In this document: one piece after another, positions 48,656-60,909 of the stretch | Layout: every line of letters begins with the position of its first letter | Position numbering within the stretch: the first letter of the stretch is position 1 | NCBI RefSeq assembly: GCF_964340395.1 | Contig: NC_135561.1 | Location: forward strand, 8,513,732 to 8,575,731 | Source: Glandiceps talaboti | Lineage: Eukaryota; Hemichordata; Enteropneusta; Spengelidae | Direction: 5' to 3' | Length of the DNA: 62,000 nucleotides | Notes under the pieces: generated by a model | Told to the model about the DNA's origin: nothing | Database searches by the model: none | What the model saw: the letters and a program-made list of their open reading frames with translations, nothing else | Made by a program: the position numbers and the translations under genes

Positions 48656-51600
48656 GACACTTACATAATATGTAAATGTGGTAAAAAGCAGCATTAGATC
48701 TATCACAGAGAAATTCAACATTCCTGAAAATGTGAAGAAAAAGTTAGCTTAGTATGGAAAATTAATTAAAAGTTGGTACATTATAACAAAGTTAGAACCT
48801 AAAGTACAACCTTTCAATTTAAGATTATTTTCAAAATAATTGTTGTTGGATTTTTAAAATTTACTTTTTGGTAGTATCTGAAGTACATAGCATGTAGTGA
48901 CACTTTCCGTTGACAAAAACTATATTTTGATGAACAAATTTATCATGCTGTACATAATATCGCATCACATGATTATAGGTCCTAGAGAAAAAGCAAATTG
49001 CCATAATTTATTTTATTTTAACTAGACCCATTTCATTGCACTATTTCCTTGTGTCTGTTTGTAATTTAGAAAATTAAAGCCCCTTATGAGACTTGCATAC
49101 TGTAGATAAACAAGACCAAAAAATAATTCTAATATCCAAACATGCATTCACTTTGCTAAGGTTTAGGTATGCTTGGGAAAAAAATGAAATGAAAAAAAAA
49201 GAATTGGCTTTTATTAGCTGTGGTTTGTTTTGTCTAACGGTGTTAAGCAACATCATATGAAATGTGAGAATCATACATGGGGTGATGTCACTTGAATTGG
49301 TTTCATTTGATTTATGTTATATTTTCTTTCCTTCCAAATTTTTGTAGTCTGCCCATATCCAATATGAATTATTACGTCAACAAAAGACAGAGATTTGTTA
49401 TTTCAATCACTTTTGTGACAAGGTTATCAATTTTGTTATTACTCAGACACTCCTGCAAGGTGTGATTAGGTTCAAGGTTCAGACAATTTTTAGAGTTTAT
49501 GGAACGTAGTGATTAGACAACAGCTTAAAATCCTCTTTCTCACAACTAGGAGTTACATGTACTTGTGTACAAACATATACCCATGAGAGAAAGGATTTTA
49601 ACCAATTTTATTGTATGTGTTTTTACAATGTACATAAGGTGTATTTTCTGGGGGTTTTCAGCTCTGTATGTAACCAAAGTTTGAAGTAGCTCTCTGGGTT
49701 CTTCAATGGGGGTTATATCCATAACACCATATTATTTTCAGAAAGATGGTAATTATTTTGTAAGCATTATTTGAGTATGTGTAGTGATTTTCAACTTTTC
49801 ATGTAGTGTACGAAGTTTTCAGTTAATGTCGATATGTTTGTGATTATGTTAATCATCTGAAATGTTTTCTAATTCACAAACGTCAGACATGTATTTGATG
49901 CCATTTTCATACTAGCAAAATGTGAGAACGGTGACTTTAACTAGAGGTCAAGTTTGTAGAGCTCAAATCGAGTTGCACGAACGAAGTATTTGTAACTGAC
50001 TTGTCAAAGTAGGGACACAGTTAACTATTGTATTTATAACAACAGGGTGTTCCCCATACTAGTCTTTACAAAAATTAGCAAATATAACTTCATTGAACAA
50101 TTCCAATAATTTCATTTGTTTGTGTAACTGGTGCACATTATCTTAACTTTCAATTCATTTCAATTGACCTTATGGATGTTAATGATCACGCATGTTAATG
50201 ACCTACCAGTACTCCCATTAGGACTAGGGAGAACTCTGTACCAACTCATTCAATAGTCATAATTATGTGGACTTATTTTCTATGTATGCACAAAATGCGT
50301 TTGAAAAAGTTGTATTATCCAAGTTCTTAAGATGCTTGCTATCAGCTTTTCTTAACCTGTTGAGCATATAGTCTTGCACGTATGTAGTTACCCAGATAAA
50401 TACTTGAAAAATGTACATGTTTGTTTTTTTTAGAATTGTTAAAGATTTCTTGTAGTGATACATTCCTTTGATTCTGTACATACATGTACTTCCTGTTCAT
50501 ATGTACCCGTGATTTACGCACATATAATTGGTATTACACTGAGGTGCAAAACTGAAAACATTGTATACGTGTTTGCAAATGAACACGCAAGTGATCCATG
50601 TACGTGAAATCATAAGAATGCACAGTTGTAATTTTTTTTTACAAAATGTTCAGTGTCCATATGTGATAATAATAGAAGCCCAGGATGCACACATGGGTGC
50701 CATTGTGTGTAGTCAGGTATTTTACTAATGGTAGTGGTATTTTCTGCTCCATTTTTACATGCTTTGGTCATGAAATTACAACTACAGAGAAAACACCACA
50801 AGCAATAATACTCCAAGTAAGCTACACTAGATCTCATGCATTATGTGGTTCCGTCATATTACACAATAATCTTCTGGCTATTCATTGGTATATGGTTATA
50901 TGAGTATAAAACCAGGAATGTTGGCAATAGACCGCATCATAGTGTTACATATCTTGAATCGAGGGTTTTCAATTCCAGAATTGTGCAGTTACAGCATTCG
51001 AAGACATGTACAACTTATTTGTGTATTTAGCACGCCGAAGACCTCAAATTGGTATCATTGTATAACCTTCACCATTTTGATCAGTGGCATCACAGCATCG
51101 ATATTGAGAAATGGATGCCGTTACTTTTAAATGTACGCCCCACAAATCTGCCATTGATGTATTAGGAGTAGGCGTAACTTAGTAGTTACCATGGCACCCT
51201 TAGAAAAGTAGTTGTGTAAATAAATTGAATAATGATGCATCTGATTGGTCAGTTTCAGATATTTACATACTATACAATCGCACATCTGTTGTAATAGGTT
51301 TAAAGTGTGTTGGGGGCGGGGAAAGAATGTATCGTGTATGAAGATTGTCTTTGCAAACTGAAAACTGAAACTGACAAATGAGTGCAGGGTGTTGTTTTTG
51401 CTCACTTTCTATGAATACAGAATCAGTGTAAACATATTGATACAAATTATACACAATGTATCAAATTTTGTAGTGCATCATGAATATGTAAGCACATATA
51501 TACAGTGTTAACTTCAAAAGTAGTGTTTGTGTTAGACATTCTTATTCAAAGCTCGCAGTGGTATTTTCTTTTCTAGTATGTATTTAGTTAGAAATTTATT

Positions 51601-51716
51601 GTGATAAAAAATGTGGCATTAAAATATATAATAGTAGTGAGAGCCTTGTCTTGTCAGTGTAATTACGTCATGAATATTCATGAGTGACGGTTTGTTACAT
51701 TTTGGCAGCAATGGGA

Positions 51717-51852
51717 GTGTGTGTGTGTGTGTATGTGTGTATGTATGTATGTATGTATGTAGGTAGGTAGGTAGGTAGGTAGGTAGGTAGGTATGTGTAT
51801 GTATGTGTGTGTTTGTATGTATCAAGCTATCCATCCATCCATCCATCCATCC
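51717..51852. repeat. (GT)n-(GTAT)n-(GTAG)n ... (ATCC)n microsatellite
   Basis: Successive unit types ending in five ATCC units. Confidence 0.9.
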
Positions 51853-52452
51853 AGAGGACCTATACAAGTACGTTTCATCTCGACGTTCATGACAAGCCAT
51901 ACATCTATCAGACATATGGGAATTAAATTTCATTCAAAGTAGACCGAGGTGATATATCTTGTGATAGAAACCAACGAATTGTACAGCTATGCAGGTGCAG
52001 GAGCTATAACAAAATATACCTAACAAGTTGATCGCGTTCAAACAAGACCAGATGTAAATCAAACTAAATAAATGCTTTCCATAAAGGCAAAATGCAGACT
52101 TTTCGACTGTCACTGCTTCAAACATTATCAGAATTCGACTACCATATGCAAAGAGCATTTAGTTAACATCTGGTTCCTCTACTTGGGGTATCTTGATTTA
52201 ACAATTTTAATGCAAGCTGATTCAATTCTTTGTATCTCAGACCACTAAACAAGGTGGTCTGAGTTAGTATGCAAATTAGGTAATAATTTATGTTGATCAA
52301 GAGACGGCTCGATTTCATGATATATACAGGAACCGAAACAGAACTGAAAGAGTTCTCAGCGAAATGCAACAAAATCTACGAAACATACAAATTGGCACAC
52401 AACAACTACTACTACTACTCTACAAGGAAATTAACATATCTGGTCTAGATTT

Positions 52453-52520
52453 CAAGGTATTTGAATTCATGAATTATTAATGAATATTCATGATAATCAT
52501 GAATATTCATGAATTCAAAC
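52453..52520. repeat. Palindrome of GAATTCATGAAT / ATGAATATTCATGA
   Basis: TTTGAATTCATGAATTATTA mirrored by ATGAATATTCATGAATTCAAA around TGATAATCATGA. A strong cruciform-capable stretch, with no gene around it. Confidence 0.55.
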
Positions 52521-53644
52521 ACGATATATGTGAGAACATTCTCAAAACAGTCTAACACCATGCACCAGTCATTCTTGGCTTCAATGCTGTCATCAAGGAT
52601 GAAACAAATATGTTCACACAGGCAGAAACGAATATAAGCAGACAGAAATTGGCCAATTCTCAATCTGAAACGAATGTAACAACATATCAAAGTATTACTC
52701 TAAAACGGAAAATACAAAATAATTTAACGAAAAAATATTCACTTCAATAAATCCTTGCCTTAGAAGAGGCTTGCAGTGTACACGTGGCGAGGCATTCTGG
52801 GAAACAAACAAACAAACTTAGGCATTCCTGTAATCCATGAAACCCTGGAGGTATGTAAGGGATTTAGAGCTCCTTGTGTGTGTGGTCACAAATTGGCCAA
52901 TTGGGTTAAATTTGATGACGTGTTCACGAAATTAGCAAGTAATTGTGAGCAACAGGCCAGTGATTGGCCAATTCATTTCACCCACCTGGCACTCTTGTGC
53001 AACTAGTGTTCCCATTAATTTTCTCATTCTTGGCTTTTAATAGTTTGGTATACGAGCGGACATGGACAGTCATGTCGTGGGCACTGTACGTTGATGGGCC
53101 GGCAGTTACAGATAGTAATCTAGTATGGCTTCGCCACGTTTTCGGTAACAGACTGGTGAGTAAAATTTAATCTTGGTGTCCTCTAAATTTTTACATCTTC
53201 TGAAATTTCTGTTTTTCGTCCAAAAGACTTGAAACCGCCTCTGCGTGCCTCAAAATCTTGTTTGATTTCACCGATCACTATCGTCCCTTTAATTGTAAGC
53301 CTGTTTGTCAGCCATTGCCCTTTTCTTCGTCTTTTCATCACAACCAAAATCAGTATCGTACTCGCATTTAGTCTGCTAATATATAGTCTCGCCATATTTA
53401 TCAGCTTCTCAAATTGTCAAAACCTGTGAAAATGATCAAGAAATGAGGGACATCGTTTACCATTATTCTGTCACTGTTGTTTGAGTACAACCATATCTTA
53501 TGATTGGCAAGTCGATTTATATTTGACACTAACTATGATGTCAAAGCTATATTTTCGGCCTGCAACATAGAGAACTCGAAATTGATCATCAATATTCTTT
53601 GTGGTTCTGATGTAAGCAAGGTGTAGGCATTGAAATCGTTGTAG

Positions 53645-53770
53645 TTATAATGATTGCATTCTCGCAAACCAGAGTTATTATGTCTACTACTACATTACGA
53701 AATAAAAGGCTCGTTAAGAACGTTGCCGTAAAACAGGCCGTGGTTTGCGACGATGTAATGATTGTTGCTT
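53645..53770 (+). repeat. Dispersed repeat pair R4, copy 1
   Basis: ATTGCATTCTCGCAAACCA and GCCGTAAAACAGGCCGTGGT then TTGCGACGATGTA, matching 59265-59375 with divergence. Confidence 0.45.
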
Positions 53771-54299
53771 TTTTTGTTCCTGGGTTTACACTAAAGTTAC
53801 TGAGGAGGAATAAAAAGCACTAGTAAAAGGTCAAAACAAAAAGCTAATGCTACAATTATTATTGCATCTATGTCTAAGCCTTAACACGTCACATTCTGTG
53901 TTTTATGCAATTTTTTTATCAGATGTTCAATAAAATTCATATTTTTGGGTAGAATATTGTCTTAATATTGCATCACACAGTGCAATATCTAGATATTGCA
54001 TCACACCAGTGCAATATGTGGATATTTCATCTAATCAGTGCACGTGCTAGACTGCACCGTGCCGGTGCAAATAATGTACTCGTGAAACAGAGGGTGTACG
54101 TACCCCTCTAGCACATACACGTTATTAAAGTGCTTTATACTTTTCATTCAGGGATATGATGACAACTCAACAGGAATTGTCAATTTCGCAAAGTGAACAC
54201 AGGCGAGCGCTGTATTTAAGGACAAAATGGCGACATACATGAAATTGTGAAATCGGAAGATAAAACCGATTTTTAAGCTATACCAACGACAATTCAGTT

Positions 54300-54706
54300 A
54301 TTTAATTTCAATTCTTTATTAACTTTGATCAATTTATGCTCATCAGTACAGGATGATAAAGAAAAAAATTATACATTACAAAAGGAAAATAGTGATGGAT
54401 GAAAAAAAACCCACAACAAACAACCAATAATGTACTGGAAAATGAACAGTTATGTGTTATATGTATGATAATGAGAAGGTAAAATTCCTGCACGTTTTAA
54501 ATATTTGCATAGATTACAGAGCTGCTTACCATTGTTCGTGGAAAATAACTGCATGAGTTTGAAGATAAATGTGTTTTTTTTCCAATAGTATACCACGTAG
54601 TTCTCTGTACAATTTGTATAAAATGAAACTCGTCCTCAATATCATTATCACAGTATGTACAGTTCCTCATATGTTTAATATTCATGAGCACAGAAATGCT
54701 ATGCAC
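54300..54706 (-). mobile_element. LINE 3' end fragment (degenerate)
   Basis: On the minus strand, an open stretch reads NCTYCDNDIEDEFHFIQ, the Cys-x2-Cys...EDEFHF motif seen at the C-terminus of many non-LTR retrotransposon ORF2 proteins, followed by AT-rich sequence ending in an AATTGAAATT-like tail near 54300. No upstream reverse transcriptase domain is attached, so it is 5'-truncated. Confidence 0.55.
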
Positions 54707-54717
54707 ATCAGTGTAAA

Positions 54718-54946
54718 ACAGCTCTCCTGAATATTCAATGTTAAACCATTCAATAATGTATTTCTGCTATTTCCCATGATGCAATAACTCATTACCAAAG
54801 ATACCCTATATATGCACAAGATGAACTTGATGTTTCCATCTGAAATGCTAATAATTGTAGGTTATATAATTATATCATATCATGAAATGACTCTCCATCA
54901 CCCATAAATTATGAAAATGTCTCTGTTTCCTGAAGTGGCGTTCCCA
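54718..54946. mobile_element. Half copy of the 4.2-kb hairpin element
   Basis: Matches the right arm of the element at 4431-4640, running from CTCCTGAATATTCA to GAAGTGGCGTTCCC, including CATGAAATGACTCTC and AAAATGTCTCTGTTTCC. The left arm is missing; LINE-like sequence abuts it at about 54706. Confidence 0.65.
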
Positions 54947-55365
54947 AACCAATATTACTGCGGAAAATGTGCTATCGACAAACGAGGACAACAACAATCG
55001 ATGCGTCAGATTACTAAGAAGACAATCTAAATCTATTTTAACAGTTCTTGCATTTGGCAGATTATACAAGTGGGTAATCATGACGTCTTGCCTCAAAAGT
55101 TGGCTATGTGGATATTAATCACCTTGCAGTCAAGTTGGTGAGCAATGAATGCGGTTGAACATGTCGCCACATGAAAAAAAATGCTATCAGAAACGCCACC
55201 CTACTTTGAGTGTTATCGATCGTTGATAGCTTCAAATTATTGCAATAATAGATTTAGTTTGTGTCTGTATTAAGTTCCCGATAGTCGATCTGCCAAAGAT
55301 TGTCGCACCATGGTAACCAGTGATTGACAGCACCGCACGTATAGAGACCCATTACAATGACGAAC

Positions 55366-55428
55366 TTATGCGGTAGGAAATCTCTTCTTTTGAAGTAGCC
55401 AACAAAACAGATTCTTCTTATTTTTCAG
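55366..55428 (-). CDS. Gene C terminal coding exon
   Basis: Acceptor GTCGGTTTCAG, then 20 codons LKNKKNLFCWLLQKKRFPTA and stop. KNKKN..CWLLQK matches the KNKKNQNQICW segment that closes the first methyltransferase domain in plant enzymes. The tail RFPTA and stop follow at once, so no linker to a second domain is encoded. I found no second-domain motifs on this strand down to 49 kb. Confidence 0.78.
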   Translation of the reverse strand: MKNKKNLFCWLLQKKRFPTA

Positions 55429-56657
55429 CTGAAACCGACAGATTTATAAGAAGATTGGTTAATAAACCTGGAATTAATTAAGACATTGACTCTGCAATGA
55501 CAAAAGGAGATGCAACTGTACTTATGAATGATAACCCTTTCGCTGATCTTAGGATGGGTGGGCATTAAACATGCATTTTTAGACGTGGTGTTTAGAAAAC
55601 TTGACAATCCACTGTTGAGACACGTCACCGTGACAACGGTTTGGTTGTCCTTTTGTAAACTAACAAACTCCTTTATGTCTACATTGTTTACGAAACAAAC
55701 AGCACTTATAACAATGGAAGTGGTTAAGAAGCAAAGTGATACTTGTAAGTTCTGTTCTCATCGACAATACGTTTTCATAACGATAATATCAGGAATCCAA
55801 TAAAATTAGTCAGAAAAACAAAAGATTATACAGTTTGGCCACCAGGAGTGCTATTCAGCGGCAGCTTTTCCGGATGATGGGCGAAGTCACGAATAAGTGA
55901 AGGCCATGGTCACCTAGTAGTATGCTAACTTCTTATTTTTTAAAAAATCTTTCTAGTGTTTCACGTCAAAGATTGGTTGCATTCTCAATCTATAAAGCAT
56001 TTTGCTAACTTTATTTCAGGTAATATAATTTGTAGGAATGTACAACATTGTCATTGTCATAGTTTGTTGAATGCATCACGGGGTTATTTTAGCCCTCATG
56101 GGGCGCCCTCTCGTAACCTCTTTCGGAAATGACCGTGGCTGCAACATGTGTACCTGGAATATGGCGTATTGAAGTTACAAGTGTGATTTCGACCCCTTAT
56201 ACTTCCTTGAAGTACAGTATATATGATATCCGATACTTCTATACATAAGATGTAAACGAACCCAATTAACGCACAAAGTTGACAGAAGTGTAGTATAGAT
56301 AAAAGGATGACATTTTCGTATGTCTTCAATTCTAGTCATTCCCTATAATTGTGCGAATCACACTTTCAGCACGATTCACAGTGTCATTTCGTAAAACTTT
56401 AGCACAGAGTTTAACATGAAAACTGTTATTTACAACGTCACAACAAATGTAACAGTTATACATTACATTAGGAATAGTACTTTTTACTTTGAATAGTACC
56501 GTATATATAATACAGATTGTCAGCCGGACGGACGGACGGACAGCCATACATACATACATACATACATACATACATACATACATACATACATACATACATA
56601 CATACATACATACAGTCAGACAGACAGACAGACAGACAGACAGGCAGGCAGGCAGGC

Positions 56658-56698
<41 letters not shown>

Positions 56699-56761
56699 GG
56701 CAGGCAGGCAGACAGACAGACAGGCAGACAGGCAGATAAACAGGCAGGCAGGCAGGCAGGC

Positions 56762-56822
<61 letters not shown>

Positions 56823-59800
56823 GGCAGACAGACAGACAGACAGTCAGCCAGTCAAGAAAAAGGACAGGCAGTTGAACAGACAGGCACACACAGGTGAAGG
56901 CTAACATAAACCAAGATAAATGTTTACCCACTTTCTTATACGACTGTAAGGTTTTTGAAAAGATAATCTCAAATCCAAATGAACCATTCTCTCCTTCGAC
57001 AGGGATAGATAAACTCTTGAACATAACATCGTAGTTATGATTTGGACGATAAAACGATGGATTATCATCCCATTGTTTGTCACCTACAAATAGATATCAA
57101 GAAATAATGATGAGATAAACAATATCTTTGTGAGCTTGACAGGCAAGAAAGCAAATTCAAAACATTTATTTCTGAAACATCGACGTTCCTACAAAACTTT
57201 TCATCGGTAGAACCCCATGACCCTTGTCAGGTAAATAGATTAAAAACATATGTAGAGACTATTGCATGTCTGTATGTCGTCTCGACACTGTGGTTCTGCT
57301 GATATGGGTGTCATACCGGCGTAGTTCTCGGCCCTCGTTCGTTCAGCCATATAATCGCTGCTCTCAGACAGCCTGGGATATGAAGGCATGGCCATCTATC
57401 ACCAAATATGTTTAGGCAAAAAAGTGCCAGGGGAAAAACGGCGAGGCTGATTTCGTTTCAAAAAGCTTTTTACTTGTGATGTCCAGTCTGTCTCGAAGAA
57501 TCATTTTCACTACGTACATCTACTTTGCGCAACTTCTCTAACAAATATTGAGAAATGGGATTATTCAAATTAGTTATGATCCGACCGCTGTACACTGGGG
57601 TAGGGAATTATGGGTATGCAAAAAACGGAGGTACTCAATTAATTTTGCTTTAATACGTCACCAGCGCCCTTATCAGTCTGTGTTCTGTTACAACGTACGC
57701 CGTATAAATATGAGGACACCACTCCCCTTTACATATAAAGTAGAAACGATATAGGTATAACTGTACGAGCAATAAAGCTCTTCCAATAATTACACATACC
57801 CAGAATCCCTACCTCAGTATACGTGAAGCGGGTCTCTTCATGGTTGATTTGAATATTTTTATTTCTCTTTCTTCTAGAGAAATCGCGCGTTGCAGAGCTG
57901 GAGAAAGTGACTTTTTGAGACTGCTGGGTATCGACTATTAGCTTGGACATAATCAGCCTCGCTGCGACCCCCCTTACAGACGTGCAACACACCCCTCCCT
58001 CGATGGTATGTAGTAGTAGGCTACAATTGTGTGGCCAGAGTACAGCCAGGAACGATTGTCAGTGTTAGGGCTAGCTTGTTTTGGTAGTATTTCAATTAGA
58101 ATACTTCATTCTCAATCTACTAGTAGTCTATATGCTTACCTCCGCTTTCAAAACAAGCCTCCTTCGCAAATAGGTATCCATCCTCTTTCAACCACAAGAG
58201 GGAAGTCTTGACAAAATTGCGAACTTCGTTGTCAGTCAGATACATTAACAACCAATTGGTAAATACTATATCAAAGCTGAAATGAACGTGAACATTTAAC
58301 GAATATTAATAAGGTGACGTCATAATTATATAAACTGAGGAAACGAGACGTCTTTGATGAAGCGTTGGCTATTAGAGGTTTATCTACCATGGAATCTATG
58401 GTAGAAAATACCGTGTTTTGTTAGGGTCTTCTGTTGTTGTTTGTTTGTCTGGTTGTCTGGTAAAGGTCGGCATACGATGACGGAGTCTGGTATACATACT
58501 CGTATATACACAAATAAGCGAGTTATTTGCATGGATATGATATTTTCATTAGACTCAGGTCACGTATATTTTGCGTGACTTTATGTTCCTTTGGTGCTCT
58601 GTCTTCTTATGTAATACATTTAAAATTATTTTAATTTTGTTTGTTTGTTTGTTTGTTTGTTTGTTTGTTTGTTTGTTGTTGTTGTTGTTGTTGTAGTTGC
58701 TGCTGCTGTAACATTGTTGCCATGGCGTTTTGAATACCCCTATGAGGACCACATTGGAAATAAGTGTTTTTAAAAATACTTTTATGTGTTATCCTCGGTG
58801 ATTTTTATCCTTGTATTTTAATATGTACTTGTATAAATTTTTACCCAAATAAATTCAATTCAATTCAATTCAATCTCCGAAACAGAATACTACATAGAAC
58901 GAACAAATGAATCATGCAACGGAACTTATTAAATCTGATATATCGCTGCTGGAGACATAATTCCTCAGCTCCAGGTCCGAGACTGCAGACATTCAATGGG
59001 TACATATACAGTATAATAATTACAAATGTGGCCTAGCGAGATCATTCTGTCGCCCAAACGATGAAAAAACACCTTAACGGAGAGTGATAGCGGCCATATG
59101 GATGACAAATCGGTATTTATTTTGGTGTTTATTAATAAGACAATTTCACTGTGTTTTTCTCTCAGACCAGTATAGACAATTCTCTACAGTGAGAGAAGTC
59201 TGAGGTATTTCTATGTAGACAATATGTGCAACAATACCAGACCGAGTCAATGTTTGTTATTATTAAATGTATTGCCATTCTCGCAAGCCATAGCTGTCAT
59301 TACTTCCGCGACCTCTTGACGGTGCGTTTTGGATGGTGCCGTAAAAGAGGGTGTGGTTTACGACGATGTATATTGCAAACCAGATATAAACTGAATGCCT
59401 TCCGTCAGGGCAAACCCTTTATAGAGAGTAACAAAGACATTTTATATCCGCTTATTGATTTGCGATGAAATAAGCTTGTGTTTATTCGTTGACTGGTATT
59501 AATTCTGGCCGAGTTCACTGTCCTAAGCTTGCTGAACTATCGTCTGGTGTATGCATGACAGCACAGCGAGCGGTAAAAATAGTCCAGGGTACCAGACTAC
59601 GGTATCCGCAGTACTCAGTAGTAATTCAAAAATGTTATGATGTTCGAGCTTTGCTTCGTTCAGGCGAAGTCTTCTCACGCGGCATGTAGGCCCTTTATTA
59701 GTAAACTTATACGCACAAAATCAGTTACTTTTGTACGTCATAGTGTGTCTGGATAGATGTCACGAAGTAGTTTGTACTAGGGCTATAAAACTTAACGGCA

Positions 59801-60784
59801 GGTTCCCGACTTACAAAAAAAAGCAAGCAGGTGTACTCAATGGGCAGATTTGTGGTTTTCATTAATCATATGTTGTTTCAGACGAAAATGATGTTTTTAA
59901 TGGAATCGCCCCTCAAACAAAATTGCGGGGAGGGTGTTTAGCTGTTCTTATCGGGATTTCCCTGCTTGTTTGCTTCCCTCCGATCCCGCTACCAAGTGGG
60001 AAAAATTTCGCGCCAACTGAAAATTTGTATAAGAACAGCGTTTTGCAAGAACAGCTTCGTTGGCTGCACTAGACTGTACCGCATGGGGATTGGTAGCAGT
60101 TGGTATTTTCATCTATTATAACTGACTGAGAAAACTAAAAATTGCACCGGCGAAAAATCTATAGTGGAATATATTATGTTTTATTGCGTTTCTAGGCCAT
60201 CGGTCCATATGCAAAGTTTACAAATAGTGAGAGAATACACTTCTGTCGTACAGATAGCAAAAGTGAGAGAAAAAAGATATTACATAGTATTTGCCTTGGA
60301 AGGTCTCATCTCCATACTTAGCTTTAAATACAGTGAGGTATCTGAATTAGTAGTACTAATTTTAAACTAATGGGTTGGTTGTGAACATTGATTGGTAAGA
60401 GTTGATTTCTAAGGTGATCATATACTGGACAAATTCAAAGAATGTGGTACTCATCTTCGACATCCCCTAAGTTACAAATAGTACAAGAGTAGCAACGAGA
60501 CAAAATGAATAAACCTTATCAAAGTTCTGAATTTTAGTAGTTTTCGGTGATACCGAAACGATAGATTTACAACATCGTCCTCCCTTCTATAAGAGTTGGC
60601 CTCAAATCCATCACATAACATTATCTACCTGTTCTCTTTAAGCTGTAGCTGTGTCACGTCTGCCTGGAGAAAGTCAATATTCTTGTGATGTCCATTCGTC
60701 TCTTTGTTCTTTTCAACGAACGACTCCATAAAATCGACCGCGGTAACGTGTTCAGCTTTTTCTGCTAAAATTCCAGTAAAACGT
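55366..60784 (-). CDS. Gene C: phosphoethanolamine N-methyltransferase, 3' part (5' end outside window)
   Basis: SAM-dependent methyltransferase of the phosphobase pathway (phosphoethanolamine to phosphocholine). Exons in window: join(60784..60629, 58276..58140, 57083..56932, 55428..55366), about 169 residues. Phases link exactly (in at 2, then 2, 1, 0). The family pattern is clear: RFTGxLA after the SAM loop GAGIG (whose last Gly codon is split at the upstream intron), the acidic AVDFMESFVEKN, NIDFLQADVT, FDIVFTNWLLMYLTDNEV, then GDKQ..NPSFYR, FGFEIIFSKTLQSYKK and LKNKKNLFCWLLQKK. The upstream exons must lie beyond 62000. The frame stops shortly after the first methyltransferase domain, whereas the plant enzymes continue into a second one. 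It is therefore a single-domain enzyme or an isoform with an early terminal exon. Confidence 0.85.
56529..56850. repeat. (CGGA)n-(CATA)n-(CAGA)n/(CAGG)n microsatellite
   Basis: A short GACG start, CATA 56545-56612, then interleaved CAGA and CAGG blocks. In the last intron of gene C, about 80 bp from the donor of the preceding exon. Confidence 0.95.
56932..57083 (-). CDS. Gene C exon: GDKQWDDNPSFYR to FSKTLQSYKK
   Basis: Acceptor ATTTGTAG, phase 1 in, and phase 0 out at AAGAAA|GTGGGT. An alternative donor 4 bp downstream (GTAAAC) would break the frame into the last exon. NPSFYRP aligns with the NPTHYR region of plant enzymes and FGFEIIFSKTLQSY with the end of the first domain. Open frame continues past the donor into the microsatellite, but that is read-through. 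Confidence 0.85.
58140..58276 (-). CDS. Gene C exon: FDIVFTNWLLMYL segment
   Basis: 45 full codons. FDIVFTNWLLMYLTDNEV and WLKEDGYLFAKEACFESG are the most diagnostic stretch of the phosphoethanolamine methyltransferase family in this window. Acceptor CATTTCAG, donor GGAG|GTAAGC, phase 2 in and phase 1 out. Confidence 0.9.
58700..58876 (+). mobile_element. Retroposon 3' tail with (AATTC)n end
   Basis: ACCACATTGGAAATAAGTGT...CCCAAATAAA followed by about four AATTC units (58854-58874) is typical of 3' ends of CR1/L2-type LINEs. A (GTTT)n/(GTT)n tract precedes it at 58640-58695. It lies in the same gene C intron as the LINE remnant at 60415. Confidence 0.5.
59265..59375 (+). repeat. Dispersed repeat pair R4, copy 2
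   Basis: ATTGCCATTCTCGCAAGCCA and GCCGTAAAAGAGGGTGTGGT then TTACGACGATGTA, same order and spacing as copy 1. Lies in the gene C intron between 58277 and 60628. Confidence 0.45.
60415..60510 (-). mobile_element. LINE ORF2 C-terminal remnant
   Basis: The minus strand reads SCTICNLGDVEDEYHIL-stop-ICPVY, the same C..C...EDEYH motif with an in-frame stop. A decayed fragment lying in the gene C intron between 58277 and 60628. Confidence 0.5.
60629..60784 (-). CDS. Gene C exon: SAM-binding part (RFTG...DVT)
   Basis: Acceptor GTTTTTCAG at 60785-60793, donor AACAG|GTAGAT. Encodes RFTGILAEKAEHVTAVDF then MESFVEKNKETNGHHKN and IDFLQADVTQLQLKEN. The aspartate of VDF is in the place that binds the SAM ribose in class I methyltransferases. 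Starts with one base completing a Gly codon; ends in phase 2. Confidence 0.85.
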
Positions 60785-60909
60785 CTGAAAAACAAAACAC
60801 CACTATCCCCTTTAATTTGTGTCCAGTCCCTTAGTTTGCCTGATTGAGTCATCCCCGCGAAGTAATTTCCCTCTAGCTCTCTCGCTGCGGGGAAAACATT
60901 TCACTGGTA

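Larger units (their letters stand above)
48656..53644. other. Intergenic downstream of gene D
   Basis: Largely unique AT-rich sequence with one compound microsatellite (51717) and one palindrome (52453). No coding exon recognised on either strand. Confidence 0.5.

Noticed and set aside
53183-53395. Minus-strand frame with a hydrophobic start and basic tail (LILVVMKRRRKG)
   Set aside because: The only good upstream acceptor (TTTTCACAG) leads to a stop within a few codons in every frame, and no partner exons are seen.
57813-57992. Minus-strand frame reading NKNIQINHEETRFTYTE, at first taken for a methyltransferase exon
   Set aside because: No acceptor gives the phase needed after the 58140 donor. 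The exon at 57083-56932 joins that donor exactly in phase and carries the expected GDKQ..NPSFYR segment, so the resemblance is chance.
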